From the NCBI GenBank assembly GCA_032629725.1, contig JAFEVB010000001.1:930001-994000 (forward strand): 64,000 nt of DNA, given 5' to 3'. This document shows positions 48,000 through 58,941 of this stretch, one piece after another. Positions within the stretch are counted from its first letter, which is position 1. Every line of letters starts with the position of its first letter. A program made the translations under genes and the position numbers. The notes beneath the pieces are model-generated. The model was not told where the DNA came from and searched no databases. It worked only from the letters and a program-made list of their open reading frames with translations. This DNA comes from Gremmenia infestans. Lineage: Eukaryota > Ascomycota > Leotiomycetes > Helotiales > Hamatocanthoscyphaceae.

Positions 48000-49163
48000 C
48001 CACGACGGTGCATACCACAGCAAAGCGCGTTGTGTTATACAGAAGCCATTGAATGGTGTATCATGGCGGTGATTGCTGGCGTGGTACTTTCACGGAATGT
48101 CCGGTCTGTTATCAAGCTCGGTGCGCCATCGATTGGCTGTGCGCTGTGGGGCCTTACACTATGAATGTGGGGATGTTCGTCTTCACAACATCATACACCT
48201 GCTACCTAGGTACTTCTTCTTAATGGGCATCAAGAATATGAACCTATTCAAGAAGATAATCTTGAACTGCTTGTGAAGTGTCTGAGTTACATGAAAGCAG
48301 TGAAGATCTTCGGTCGATCCACTAGTGTCTTATATTAATCATCCGCTTTCTTTATCTCGGGCATTTCCATTCTTCATTTCTTAGATTGAAAATACATTAA
48401 CTTACTATTAATCTCTTTATTCTACTGTGCAAAGTTCTGCATATTAAACGCTTCCTTCCATTGCGTTCTACTAGAGCTGTCATCTATACTCAATTAGTTA
48501 ATATAGGAAACTAATGAAAACAAACGCAACTTGTAACTTTCATGAGCTTCACGAGCTAAAACAGATCTTTATACATTTACGAAGTAGAAACGCATGTCTT
48601 TCATTCTCAACTTGATCAATGCAGCAATAAATATGATTTTCAAACCGCTAATTACTTCCATGTTAAGAGGAAGAGAAACGCATAAGCAAAGGGCGTTTTG
48701 GTAGTAGTCAAGAAAAAAGCTAGACGGACTTAGACTTATAGATGAATCAAGAAAGTTAGGTAGCTGACATCCTCAGAACTCCTCGAAGATGGAAATACTA
48801 GAGGATAGTGGGTATGAATTTCACATTTCACTAGACTGAAATGAACGTTTGCAACATGATTGTTAACGCTACGAGGTGCAATAATAACCGAGTTTCAGAA
48901 TCCACTAAACAATGTATCCCATGGCTAAAAGGTTTGGAGGGATCATCTTCTCGTATATTTTGATGTTTATTCAAGTAGCATGTCCTCACTGAGTTCCGCA
49001 ACAGATGATCCGCAATACAGGCCTTCCAGTGCATGCGCCTTCCAGCAGTATCGCATACATTGCCTAGGAGGAGCATACCGTTCCCATATTTTCAGTCCCG
49101 AATCGCTACCCAGGGTATCATATCCTTTTTTTGCCCAGCGCCCAACTCCTTTTCCGACCCAAA
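48000..49163. other. Intergenic, AT-rich in its middle
   Basis: Both flanking genes are on the minus strand. About 48300-48720 is AT-rich, with one TACGAAGTA copy at 48578. No gene or RNA is recognised. Confidence 0.5.
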
Positions 49164-51622
49164 TCAAATAAAATACCTCCTGGCGAAACCCCTGCCCATC
49201 TCCGTCTGTTCCGGCATCGCAACTTCGTTTTTAGCCACGTCCACCCCGGAAATGAAGTCAGACCTCGCAGCGTCCGCCAACTCTCTAGCATAGCCCGATC
49301 TCCTATACGCGGCCGCGACCCACAAGCGGTCAAAGATAACATGTTTTCTCCCCATTGCCCCTTTTCCACTACGCTCTACCAACGCTTGAGATTCGGATTG
49401 GTGGTATCGTTCTACCAACAATGCACCTACGACTTTCCGGTCGATGTAGTAAACATATAATTTGAAACGCGGGACCATGCCTGGATTGATGAATGTAAGC
49501 GGGTCAAGGACTTCGGCGGATAATTCGTCGTCTGTGTATCTGAGTCCTTCGAGGTCTTTGTACGTTGTGTTAAGAACTTCTTGTGCGTGGTTGTGTTGGG
49601 CTTGTGTGGAAGTGCGGCCGTAAACGCGAATTTGGTGTTGCTCACCGTGTACAATCTTCTCGCAGAGAGCGCGATCGCTGTTGGCAATTCGTTTTGGCAG
49701 CTCGGGTAAGGAGGTCGATCGGCAGAAGTCGTCGTGTGCACGCCTATCCATCGGATCGGAGGGGTTATAGAGCATTTTGCATTTGGGGCAATTGATGGAT
49801 TGGGTTATGCCGAGATCAATCTGTAGTTGGTGATAGCCGGTTGACTCATTCTTTTTCTTGGGCTGCATTGGTATTGGCAAGGTGTGGGAAGGCTTGTATG
49901 GTGCAAGATTTTGATCATATCTCCTCTTCTCCGACAGAGCCTGCGAGTTTCTAGTGAGGACCGACTGAGGTTCATGTTCTTCCTCATGGTCGTATAGGTC
50001 GCGGGAGTCGGCTCTTGCACTTGAATATCTCGTGAGACCATATGGTGCACTAGAAAACCCTACCTGCGAGAAGCTGGCATGGCGTGACGAACTGTGGAGG
50101 CCAGGTTCGCTGGTTCTAACATCTTGAATGCCACCAATAAGAGGCTGGCTTACACCTCTGGGGCGCAATGGTCTGCTTGTAGGCGGTCTACCACCAAACA
50201 TACCGCCAGCCGGTAAGTTGGGTAGGGATCCACTTCCGCTATTGACAGCAGAATTGCCAGCATGTCTTAGCGGGCCCGGTCCATACCAATATGACCGAGG
50301 ACGGTTTTGCTCCCTGACCATTTCAGATTTCCGTAAATCATCCTTCTCGTCTTGATCTAAATATTCCTCAACAAGTGAAACCCCAGACGAGTCATCAGCA
50401 CGCCCCGCTAATTCCGAGAAGGATGGACGATCTTCATCGCTCAGATGAGCCGAACGAGACCTACGGGATGACATGTTGCCAAGAGGTTCGAGGGTAGGTC
50501 TTGTAGTAAGCCGCCGGGGCTGTCTTTTCTGTGATTTCTTAGGGCGAGTGAACGGGGCAGTTTCAACCGCAGGTGGTGAAGACGGTGGCGTGAAGTTTTC
50601 AAGTGGCTCAATTGAATCTGAAGATTTTAGCGCAGATGGAGATATTGATGGACTCGAAGATCTTGGTAATGGCTTGAAGTAGTTCTGTATGCCTGAGAGT
50701 TTCGGTTTCTTGGAAGTGGGGGTTGAACCTGCAGCTTCAGGAGTTGTATCGGATAGAACTTCGTTGCGCCGTTTTCTGGTTGTTGCTATTGCTATTGTTT
50801 TTGTTGTTAGGTGCGGCAAAATTCGATCGCTTGATGTGTCATTCTCGGGCGGTGTGTTGTTGGCAGTAAATGAGCCGGTACATAAATCTTGAGTCTTTTC
50901 CTTCCTCGCAGCCCTATGTTCAGGTCTAGAAGATGAGTCTGACGGAGTGCTGTTCTCAGCAGAGCTCCCACCAGATGAAACCGATACTAGAATGACCGTG
51001 TTTTGAGGACGATGAGAGTCAACAGCCGTGAAAGGAGATTCCGTCGAAGACGATGTAGGACGTGGTATTTCTAGAGACCCTCTTTTGATTGTATGTGATT
51101 GCATGGGCTCTTGGGTTATCGAGTGGTTGCTTATATTTCGTGAGGCGACAGGTTGTTGTGATGAATGTGTAGAAATGCCGGATATGTCTCCCGAGATTGA
51201 CTCACATAACGTTCTCGTTGTGGGGGATGATGGACTGGTTGGAGAGACAACTTCAGACGATTGAAGGAAGTTTTGCACGCCAAGATGCTTGAATTTCTTG
51301 CTTGGACAAGGTGAAGCGATTCCGATGAATGGAGATTGAGCTAGCGAGACGTCCTGACCGGGTCCCTGGATCGGTGAGATCTGTACGTCCAAATGCTTTG
51401 ACTTCTTGCTCAAATGACCAGAGTTGACATTCCGTGAAAAAGACCCGACGTCATCAGTCTTCGAAACGCGTCTCTTTTTACTTAAAGACACCTCGAGGTT
51501 AGGGTTGGCACGCTTTGAATACGTCCGCAGAACCGCGCTTCTGAAAGTTTCGTCAGTCAGTTGATGATGCAGAACAAGTGAATAAAATGACGTTACCTGC
51601 GATTTCCTAATGTCGCAGACAT
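49164..51622 (-). CDS. eco1: Sister-chromatid cohesion acetyltransferase Eco1/Ctf7
   Basis: Exons 51622-51597 and 51540-49164 give 800 residues. It acetylates the cohesin subunit Smc3 during S phase to establish cohesion. The start chosen (MSATLGNR, then RSAVLRTYSKRA) needs the 56-nt intron GTAACG...TTTCAG. It yields the LRTYSKR motif near the N-terminus that fungal Eco1 proteins share, whereas the longer intron-free frame adds unrelated residues. Residues about 20-580 are disordered. A zinc finger at 593-615 (CPKCKMLY then HDDFC) precedes the acetyltransferase core (KVVGALLVERYH, HVIFDRLWVAAAYRRSG, NEVAMPEQTEMGRGFARRYF). The finger ends in Cys where His is usual. It is much longer than yeast Eco1 because of the disordered middle. 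Confidence 0.93.
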
Positions 51623-52100
51623 CGCGAAGGGTGGACGATCTTCGTTCAAATGGCAAAAGGCCCTTCTCCAGAGTCATGAGGCTGATGGTCTTAATTTTTA
51701 TGAGTGAAAGTCGCGATTGCAGCTAGAAGTTACCTAGTCTAGTGTTTCACGCGCGCCGTCAGGTGGGCGCTAAACCTTAATTCGACACCCACCTGACCCT
51801 GCAATAGGTACGGTACTCACTATTAGGAAGGAGGCGATTTTTTTTCTTTTCTCCGTTATTGTTATTTTAAGCATGGTATAGAAACATTTTGGTTCTGGTT
51901 TAGAATTCTAACATATAATTGAGGACATCAAACATCTATTATGTATGTCTGTTCCCTTCTAAACACGCTCTTGTCGAGATGACAGATTGTTATATATACA
52001 TTTCTTTTGACTCCGGCGCCGAATTGCCTTTCTTTTATAATACAGATTGCAGCCATATGCTGATGTAAGAAGAGTTCATGGCCTAAATCATAATCATCCA
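51623..52100. other. Intergenic, promoter of eco1 and 3' flank of coq1
   Basis: Includes a T-rich tract near 51838-51850. No gene recognised. Confidence 0.5.
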
Positions 52101-53519
52101 TCACTTCCTCCGCTTTAATGTCTTGACAGCCATGTCTATTAATCCATCTTTCGCTTCGCTGTCTGGAAATGCGCTGATGGAGGAGATGGCGCGATTTGCG
52201 TATTCTTCGGCCAGGGCCCGTGTTTGTTCTAGACCATTACTTTGGGAGACTAGTTCTCGTGCCTGATATATGTCAGCTTGCTTCGCCATTAAGATGAGTA
52301 GAAAACTTACCCTTGCAACATCGCCCTCCTGGGCGAACTTCCTACCCACCAAAGCTCCCAATGCCTGATTATCTTTCCATGCAAACAACAATGGCGCCGT
52401 GGCAAGCCCTAGCTCTAGATCCGCGCCTGCTGGTTTCCCCAACTCCTTCTCGCTGACTGTGTAATCCAACATATCATCCACCAATTGAAACGCCAAACCC
52501 AGATTCTTCCCATATGAATACGCAGAATCCACGGTCGTTGAATCTGCACCCCCCAAAAGGGCCGCAGCACGACACGATTTTGATATCAGACTTGCAGACT
52601 TCAGGTATGTCTTTTGCAGATAATATGTGACGGTATCCTCGGTCCAGACAGGATTCTTCTCATCCCGCGCCGTATTCTTCAATTGCATGAACTCTCCCTC
52701 AACGAGGTTTGCAATCACGGATGCTAAAAGCTCTGTCACCTCTGCGTCGCGGAGTCTAGCTAATGCCACAGAGGCACGGCTGAGAAGAAAATCCCCTGCC
52801 AACACCGCCATCTTGTTTCCAAACTCAAGATTCGCTGATGGGGACCCGCGCCGTGAAAGTGAATGATCAATGACATCGTCGTGTAGGAGGGACGCGGTAT
52901 GTATTAATTCGGTGATTTCGGCAAGTCGTCTCTGGGAAGGGAGAATGTCGCTGTCGCTTGCTGGGTATGAAGTCTCGGTAATTTTAATAGGATTCGCAGA
53001 AGGAGAGGAGGGATTGGCATCGGTCAAAATAGACAATGGCGAAATCGGGCTGTCAATATCTATGGGGCTTGCCTGCCCATTATATCTTGGGCATTTTGGA
53101 GCCAGCGATGAAGCTCTAGACATTAGCAGTACGATGAGAGGCCGTACATGCTTTCCTTCTCCCTGTGTATAGTATTTCGCAACGGTATCGAGAGACGGAT
53201 GCCCTGATCCCAGAAGATTCCGTATGTTACCGGTAAGAAACTTCATTTCTTTGGCTACCATCCGCAGAGGATCGACGCTGATGCCGCCCTGTCCCACTGC
53301 TCGCGCTGTAGCATTGGAGAAAACATTGCCCGCGACTGCCACAGCTTGCGCCCATGATGATTGCCTCCTTCGAGTGGGATTGTGGTATATAGAGGTCGGG
53401 AGAGGTCGTACGGAGCTTTGAGATGTCAATTGACGCCTGCAACACGAAGAATATGACAGGAGCCTCGAGGCTGCGGAGCTGTTGAAGAGCAATGAAGCTC
53501 TATTCGATCGGATCCTCAT
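52101..53519 (-). CDS. coq1: Polyprenyl diphosphate synthase for ubiquinone side chain (Coq1), mitochondrial
   Basis: Exons 53519-52311 and 52262-52101 give 456 residues. The 48-nt intron (GTAAGT...ATCAG) is in frame and stop-free, so the unspliced frame is 16 residues longer. The enzyme builds the long isoprenoid tail of ubiquinone from isopentenyl diphosphate. Residues 1-55 form an Arg/Ser-rich presequence. Both Asp-rich motifs are present: LLHDDVIDHS (about 212-220) and LVDDMLDYT (347-354), along with GEGKHVRPLI and GKPAGADLELGLATAPLLFA. A 45-residue low-complexity insert (about 145-190) lies before the first motif, as in other fungal Coq1 proteins. Product chain length cannot be read safely. 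Confidence 0.95.
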   Translation of the reverse strand: MRIRSNRASLLFNSSAASRLLSYSSCCRRQLTSQSSVRPLPTSIYHNPTRRRQSSWAQAVAVAGNVFSNATARAVGQGGISVDPLRMVAKEMKFLTGNIRNLLGSGHPSLDTVAKYYTQGEGKHVRPLIVLLMSRASSLAPKCPRYNGQASPIDIDSPISPLSILTDANPSSPSANPIKITETSYPASDSDILPSQRRLAEITELIHTASLLHDDVIDHSLSRRGSPSANLEFGNKMAVLAGDFLLSRASVALARLRDAEVTELLASVIANLVEGEFMQLKNTARDEKNPVWTEDTVTYYLQKTYLKSASLISKSCRAAALLGGADSTTVDSAYSYGKNLGLAFQLVDDMLDYTVSEKELGKPAGADLELGLATAPLLFAWKDNQALGALVGRKFAQEGDVARVSFLLILMAKQADIYQARELVSQSNGLEQTRALAEEYANRAISSISAFPDSEAKDGLIDMAVKTLKRRK

Positions 53520-53849
53520 ATCCCAGGCTCCAGATATTTTAGAAAGAAAATTAACTGGCCGGATTAAGACTTTTCAAACATTCGTATACCCAATTGACGC
53601 CTTGAGTTCGAAAAGGAGGATTCTCGGAGCGGTATAACAAGACAGTAAGAAATCTAAATGTTGCCAATAAAATATGAAGCCTATCCCGTCCTTGCCCGAC
53701 TAGATTTTCGGATGCACTACTGTAGATCACTACGGATTAACTATTTACCCGAAGCGCAAGGATAGTGCCTCCGTACGGAAAGCTCCATAGCTGTTATCTG
53801 GAATTTCAAACACCATGTTCCTTACAACAATGTGACACCCAACGGCAAA
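53520..53849. promoter_or_regulatory. Divergent promoter region, coq1 / vma12
   Basis: About 330 bases separate the two divergent start codons, so both promoters must lie here. No specific site is claimed. Confidence 0.55.
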
Positions 53850-54891
53850 ATGGTGTTTCTAACCATGACAACTCTTATAGTGGAAGGGCTGGAGAAGATT
53901 CTGAGTTCAAAGCCTGAAGAGGAGAAGGACGAGCCCCGAGAGAAGGGTGCGGAAGAAGGCACCTCCGCAGACGATAGCCCCAGCGAGAATCCGCCAGTCG
54001 CTACAGTTCAAGAGGCGGACGATAAGCAACAAGGCACTGTGAAAGGAAGCTCGTCGAACACAACAGTTGGAACAGCAAACTCGGCCCTAGACGAGAAGGC
54101 AGAATCAACAGAGCCTTCACTGGAGAATACCAAAGTCGGAAACCCAATATCTCACAGCCAAGTCATCGACCTATCAAGGCAATTGAAAGCCCAAGGATTA
54201 TCGCCCTGTAGTTTGGAGATTCTGCTAAAAGGGGCGAGAGTCTATATGCCACCCCCTCCAGCAAAGAAGGAACCTGTGAGTCTTCATCTGGAGTTTAAAT
54301 TGGGACGACTCGACTGGAACACAAGCTAACACTGTATCCTAGACATCCGAATACAAAGCCCTAATGGCTCGTCTCCGCTACGAAGAAGAAAACAGAGCTT
54401 ACTCACGAATGACCCAATCCGCTCCACCTCTCGAGACTTTCGCGTCACGCTTCCCCACCACCTCCTCCGCCAACGCATTCGCTATGAACCACGAGCCCGC
54501 ATCTTCTGAGGAGGAGGAAGTCGTATACGCGGACATAGATCGGCAAGTTGCGCTCATACTAAATGTACTCGTTAGTATCGTTGCTTGTGCAGGGGCTATC
54601 TGGGTGGTTGCGAGGTGGTGGAGCACACCAGTACGGCTTGCGCTCAGTATGAGTGGTAGTGCGTTGGTGGGCATTGCGGAGGTGGTGGTTTACTCTGGGT
54701 ATATCAGGAGGGTTGGTGAGGCGAAGGGAAAGGAGCGGAAGTTGAAAGAGGTTAAGGAGGTGGTGAAGACTTGGGTTATTGGGGGCGAGGACGACGATGA
54801 AGGAGTCGGGGAAGAAAGTCCCTCAATTCCAATCGAACCTAGGAGTGATGCGGATAGTAAAGCTCGAAGGCGGAGGAAAGAGAAATCTTGA
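53850..54891 (+). CDS. vma12: ER V-ATPase assembly factor Vma12/TMEM199-like
   Basis: Exons 53850-54275 and 54343-54891 give 324 residues. Vma12 works with Vma21 and Vma22 in the ER to assemble the V0 sector of the vacuolar proton pump. The diagnostic block is SEYKALMARLRYEEENRAYSRM at about 144-165, just after the intron, followed by two transmembrane helices (209-234 and 239-262) and a charged C-terminus ending RRRRKEKS. The N-terminal third is a fungal Glu/Ser-rich extension. SHSQVIDLSRQLKAQGLSPC before the splice junction fits the family's N-terminal helical part. The open frame starts at a GTG; 53850 is the first ATG. Confidence 0.85.
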
Positions 54892-55921
54892 AGATAATTC
54901 AGTGTTATATTTTACATGATACGCAGACTTTACTTCGCACCAGTGTATTTCACATGTGGTTTTGTATTCCGTGACAACAATTTCTATTGGCTAGTGCCTT
55001 TTGCGGGTCACTCAGATATGCTTTGGTGTTTCTGTTGAAAATGCTTTATCACTCAGTTTCCGCACCTCATAGCCACCTGTGAGCTTTTACTCCTGAGCCG
55101 TTGGTTTTCGATGTCGCCTATATAGGTACATATCTATGGCCATGACTATAGTCTTTTCTCTGCCTTTCGGGTTTGGTTTTTATGTTTCAATACTGAGCCT
55201 ACAGAGTTCCTATTGGCATATAAACATGTTTAAGAGAAACTGTTTCTTAGATCAATCTAGCACATTTCATCTGTTTATTCCTTTATCAGGCTACAAGTAC
55301 TCGCATATATTTTTATGTCAAATAGTGGGCCTCATGTCCTCCCGCTTAAAGCCCTGCATTTCATCAAAACTGAGCTGGTTCAAGTGGCATTGAATATATA
55401 TATAATTATGGATTGAATATTTGCTCCGCACTGAACAAAGGGGGTAATATAAAATAGCCGCGTGCAAGCGAATATGCGGCGTAGCAGAAGATCAGCATTG
55501 TTCTGCAATTACGCTTCTTATACTTCGTAAATGAGCCTACGAAACGAACGTATTTCAGAATGCTGCCCCACCACAAATTTGCATCCTCCTGGCATCCATG
55601 GCCTCGGTATCTCCGGTCTTTGCAAGCTCCAACTCCCGGCAGGTGGATTACTCCGTGCGGCGAACTATGTAAATTTACTCTAAATCCTTCACATATCTAA
55701 ATCATATTTTTGACGTAACTTTACAGTACTGGAGCCAATGATCTGATTGGATGAATAACGGACAATGCATTGTTCGTACGTGTTTTGCCCGAAGAATTAG
55801 GATATCATTTCACGCCGCAAATGTGAGCAGTCAAGTTAAGTATATATTAAGAGACCTAGGTCTAGGAACTTTAGCGGTTTGGATGTCCAGCAGATCAGAT
55901 TTAGCACGGTACGCGTTCAAG
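54892..55921. other. Intergenic region upstream of the lipase gene
   Basis: AT-rich in parts, with TACTTCGTA at 55521 and a near-match TACTCCGTG near 55649. The 85-codon frame at 55136 is a composition artefact. No gene recognised. Confidence 0.5.
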
Positions 55922-57442
55922 ATGTTCTCCCTGCCAGGGCTGACTTGGAGTCTCACCCTCCTATGCAGCATCACCCAAGTCCTCGGAACGCCAATCGACG
56001 CTCGCTCCGACATCAGCGATTACTACTCGTCCGTTGAAAGCGATTTCAAGTCCCTCACCGTCCAAACTGGTCCATCAACCATTGAAGACGCATTTTCCAA
56101 GCTCCAAAGTATACTGGACGGGAGAAATCTAACCCTCGTCGAGACAGCCACGCAGCTCATTTCAGCAGGCCTCTCTTCGCTGACTTGGGATGGAGTAGTG
56201 AGTTATATTGACGGTCTTGAGTCCGGCTTGGGTAGTAGCTCCAATGTCAATTCGCGCGAGCCGAGTGTTGCTGTATACCCGAGTGTTTCGACAAGCGACG
56301 CACCGTACAGCTTTTCGGAAGATGAACTCAGGAGTGCACTTTATATTCCTGGGAACTTCACGTACGGTGTATCAGGCGCGCCACAGCCGATTCTGCTCGT
56401 TGGAGGGACTGGAAATCCAGGGTATGTGACGTTTGTAGGGACGTATATCAAATTACTGCAGAACGAAGAGACGAGTTTTGGGGATCCGGTCTGGTTGAAC
56501 ATCCCTGGATACGAATTGGATGATTTACAAAAAAACGCTGAATTTGTGGCGTATGCTATCAATTACTTGTCGAATATCTGTGGCAATCGTTCCATTGCTG
56601 TCATGGGATATTCGCAGGGAAATCTTGACTCGCAATGGGCTTGTAAGTCATGCCCTGACTACGAATTTCACTAATTAAGCACATGCTAATCCCCTGATAA
56701 TCAGACAAGTACTGGCCATCTACTCGAGCACATGTGACGGATCACGTTGCCTTCTCACCCGGATATCGTGGTACCGAAATCACTCAGATCATAAAATGGG
56801 TGCCGCAGCCGCCCGCTGTAAGTATTTTACTTCCTCAAATTCTTCGTTCCAACACCCAGGTTGAAATTCAAGCTGCGAGAAATCGAATTATCCAACTAGA
56901 AACTAATTGACTCTTGTACAGTGGTTGCAAGCCCTATATGACAGTGACTTCGTCCTAGCAACGCGTGCCAACGGCGGCGACTCGTCCTACGTCCCCACGA
57001 CAGTTGTCTATTCGCTCACCGACGAAGTCGTGCAGCCGCAATTCGGCGACGGGGCGTCCTCGCCACTGAAAGACGCCCACGGCGCCGGTGTCACTAATGT
57101 ACGTGTCCAAGATGCTTGTCCCGGGCAGATAGCTGGAAGCTTTTACACGCATGAAGGCATCCCGTATAACCCGCTTGCATATGCACTAGCGCGCGATGCT
57201 GTGCTAAACGACGGTACGGGCCAGTTATCCAGGTTGGATCTGACTAGTATCTGTGGGAATTATTTAGCGCCTACTTTGACGTTGGAGGACTTTCTTCTGA
57301 CGGAGAATACTGCTGTTGTGGCTGCTGTTTTGACGTTGCTGTATGATGGGAAGTCGACTACGGAACCAGCGATTGCGGGTAAGTGTCTGTAGGCGGGGTT
57401 TTGAGGATGAGAGACTGACGAACTGCAGATTATGCGAAATAG
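55922..57442 (+). CDS. Secreted lipase of the Candida antarctica lipase B type
   Basis: Exons 55922-56642, 56705-56817, 56922-57378 and 57429-57442 give 434 residues. It is an alpha/beta-hydrolase acting on ester bonds outside the cell. Residues 1-22 (MFSLPGLTWSLTLLCSITQ) are a signal peptide, followed by a pro-like helical segment to about 120. The catalytic triad is visible: Ser231 in VMGYSQGN, Asp312 in YSLTDEVVQPQ and His355 in SFYTHEGIPYN. ILLVGGTGNPG supplies the oxyanion-side loop, and LNIPGYELDDLQKNAEFVAYA matches the CALB-like family. The last exon codes four residues (DYAK). The frame extends 57 codons upstream of this ATG, but only the 55922 start gives a signal peptide. Confidence 0.9.
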
Positions 57443-57768
57443 AAGACGATGACAATAGGCAGAGCATCTTGGCTAGAAGAAGCCTCTTGGTAAGAGGGAA
57501 AAAAAGGCAATCAAACTGTAGAAACATCTCTCCTGTCACATTTGGAAAAATCATGCTTGACAGAAGGTTATATCCAAGAAGATGTTTAAAACGTGCGTAA
57601 GGTCTTGTTACCATTATTTTTTTTGGGTATATTTGTTCTGTTTATGGTTGAGACTTTAAAGTGATAACTACATTCAACCGCGCGTCTCGCATAACCTAGG
57701 GGGAAAGCCTCCTCCGCTCCTAGTAATGCCAAGTTGACTTCTCAAAGATACCTCGCTGCAGAACGTGC
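57443..57768. other. Convergent intergenic region
   Basis: Short gap between the 3' ends of the lipase (plus) and the dehydrogenase (minus). Nothing recognised. Confidence 0.5.
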
Positions 57769-58941
57769 TCAAAAATCTCTAGCAACTATGCTTGAAACTT
57801 CTGGAGTGGATTTCTTGAGAACCTCGACAATTTCTCTCCATACCTTCGCCTGCGTCTGCTGGCCCTCCTCCGACGCAATCAAAGGTCCAAGTCTAGAAAT
57901 CGTGTCAGCACACGTCTTCTCAAAAAGGGGTTTAGCACATACTTAGCAAACTTCTGATGATCTAGATACTTCCCATGGGCATCCATGCCCCTCGACGCGG
58001 CATCAACCACAGTCTTCGCACCCTCAGTGACGGTCCTACCCGTAAGACTCTGCACCGCCACCAGAACCCATGGCGCCTGCTCCCGACTCAGCAACTCGGA
58101 CTTGCAGAAACCCGGCGCCACGACATCCATCACGACAGCCGGCTCGTCTCCAATCATCGGCACGCATTTCGCAACCTCGAACGCGCCGTACATGCCCAGC
58201 AGCTTACTAGCAGAATACCTCTCGGCCGGATTCGCCCTGTTTGAAACCTCCCACTTTGCCTCATCGTTCATAGCCGCCAGCACGTTCGGCTCCTTACGCT
58301 CCGGCAGCGAAGCATCGGCATGCACATCGCTGCCCACGATAGTCAAATGCGGCCGTGGCTTCCCAGCACCCGAGGACGAGGACTTCCCGGTGCGAACAAG
58401 CGTGGGGAGGAGCAAGAGGCTGAGTAGAACGGTCGACAGTACATTAACCTGGAGATGCGTCTCCCAGCCCTCGGCACTAAGCTTCCATTTCCGAGTTGCG
58501 AGCCCGGCATTCATGATAGCTGTGTTGAGTTTCTCGAGCTTAGCAGCACGTGCTGCGAATGCTTTGACTGAAACGAAGCTGTTGAGATCGACTTGCGAGC
58601 CCGGCATTCATGATAGCTGTGTTGAGTTTCTCGAGCTTAGCAGCACGTGCTGCGAATGCTTTGACTGAAACGAAGCTGTTGAGATCGACTTGCCATACTT
58701 CGATTGAGGCTGTGGGATTGGTGGTTTCGGCTAAGAGCTTCGCTTTGGCTTCTTCGCCTTTGGAGATGGTGCGGACGCCGAGGATTACTTTTGTGGCTCC
58801 TAGGTTGAGGATGTGTTGGGCTGTTGCGAGACCGAGGCCTGTGTTAGCGCCTGTTATGATGACGGCCTGGCGCTTGAAGCTTCCTGGGGGAGGGAGGTGT
58901 AAGGAGCGGAAGGGTTGGGAGAGGACGTTGAAGATGGGCAT
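57769..58941 (-). pseudogene. Short-chain dehydrogenase/reductase broken by a 97-bp tandem duplication
   Basis: The gene starts at ATG 58941 and ends after a 50-nt intron (57893-57942) with a last exon 57892-57769. All SDR landmarks are present but in two frames: cofactor motif TGANTGLGLA in the first part, NAGLA inside the duplicated unit, and YSASK catalytic Tyr/Lys in the second part. The exact duplication at 58496-58692 adds 97 bases (one more than a multiple of three), so reading through gives an early stop after about 133 residues. No AG|GT lies in the unit, so precise removal of one copy as an intron is not possible. A weak 55-nt splice (GTGCTG...GCAAG) could restore the frame with 14 duplicated residues, but this is doubtful. 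It may be a recent natural mutation or an assembly error. Confidence 0.8.
58496..58692. repeat. Exact 97-bp direct tandem duplication
   Basis: Bases 58496-58592 and the copy from 58593 read identically (begin ttgcgagcccggcattcatg, end gttgagatcgac), with the identity running a few bases past the second copy. The copies lie inside the SDR coding sequence and shift its frame by one base. The lack of any difference implies a very recent event or an artefact. Confidence 0.95.

Noticed and set aside
49164..51677. Intron-free 837-residue model of Eco1
   Set aside because: Its first 50 residues come from the intron in another frame; the spliced start at 51622 gives the conserved LRTYSKR N-terminus and exact phase.
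57879..58607. Separate 242-residue dehydrogenase starting inside the duplicated unit
   Set aside because: It lacks the cofactor-binding TGxxxGxG segment and the last exon; it is the downstream half of the single frameshifted gene.
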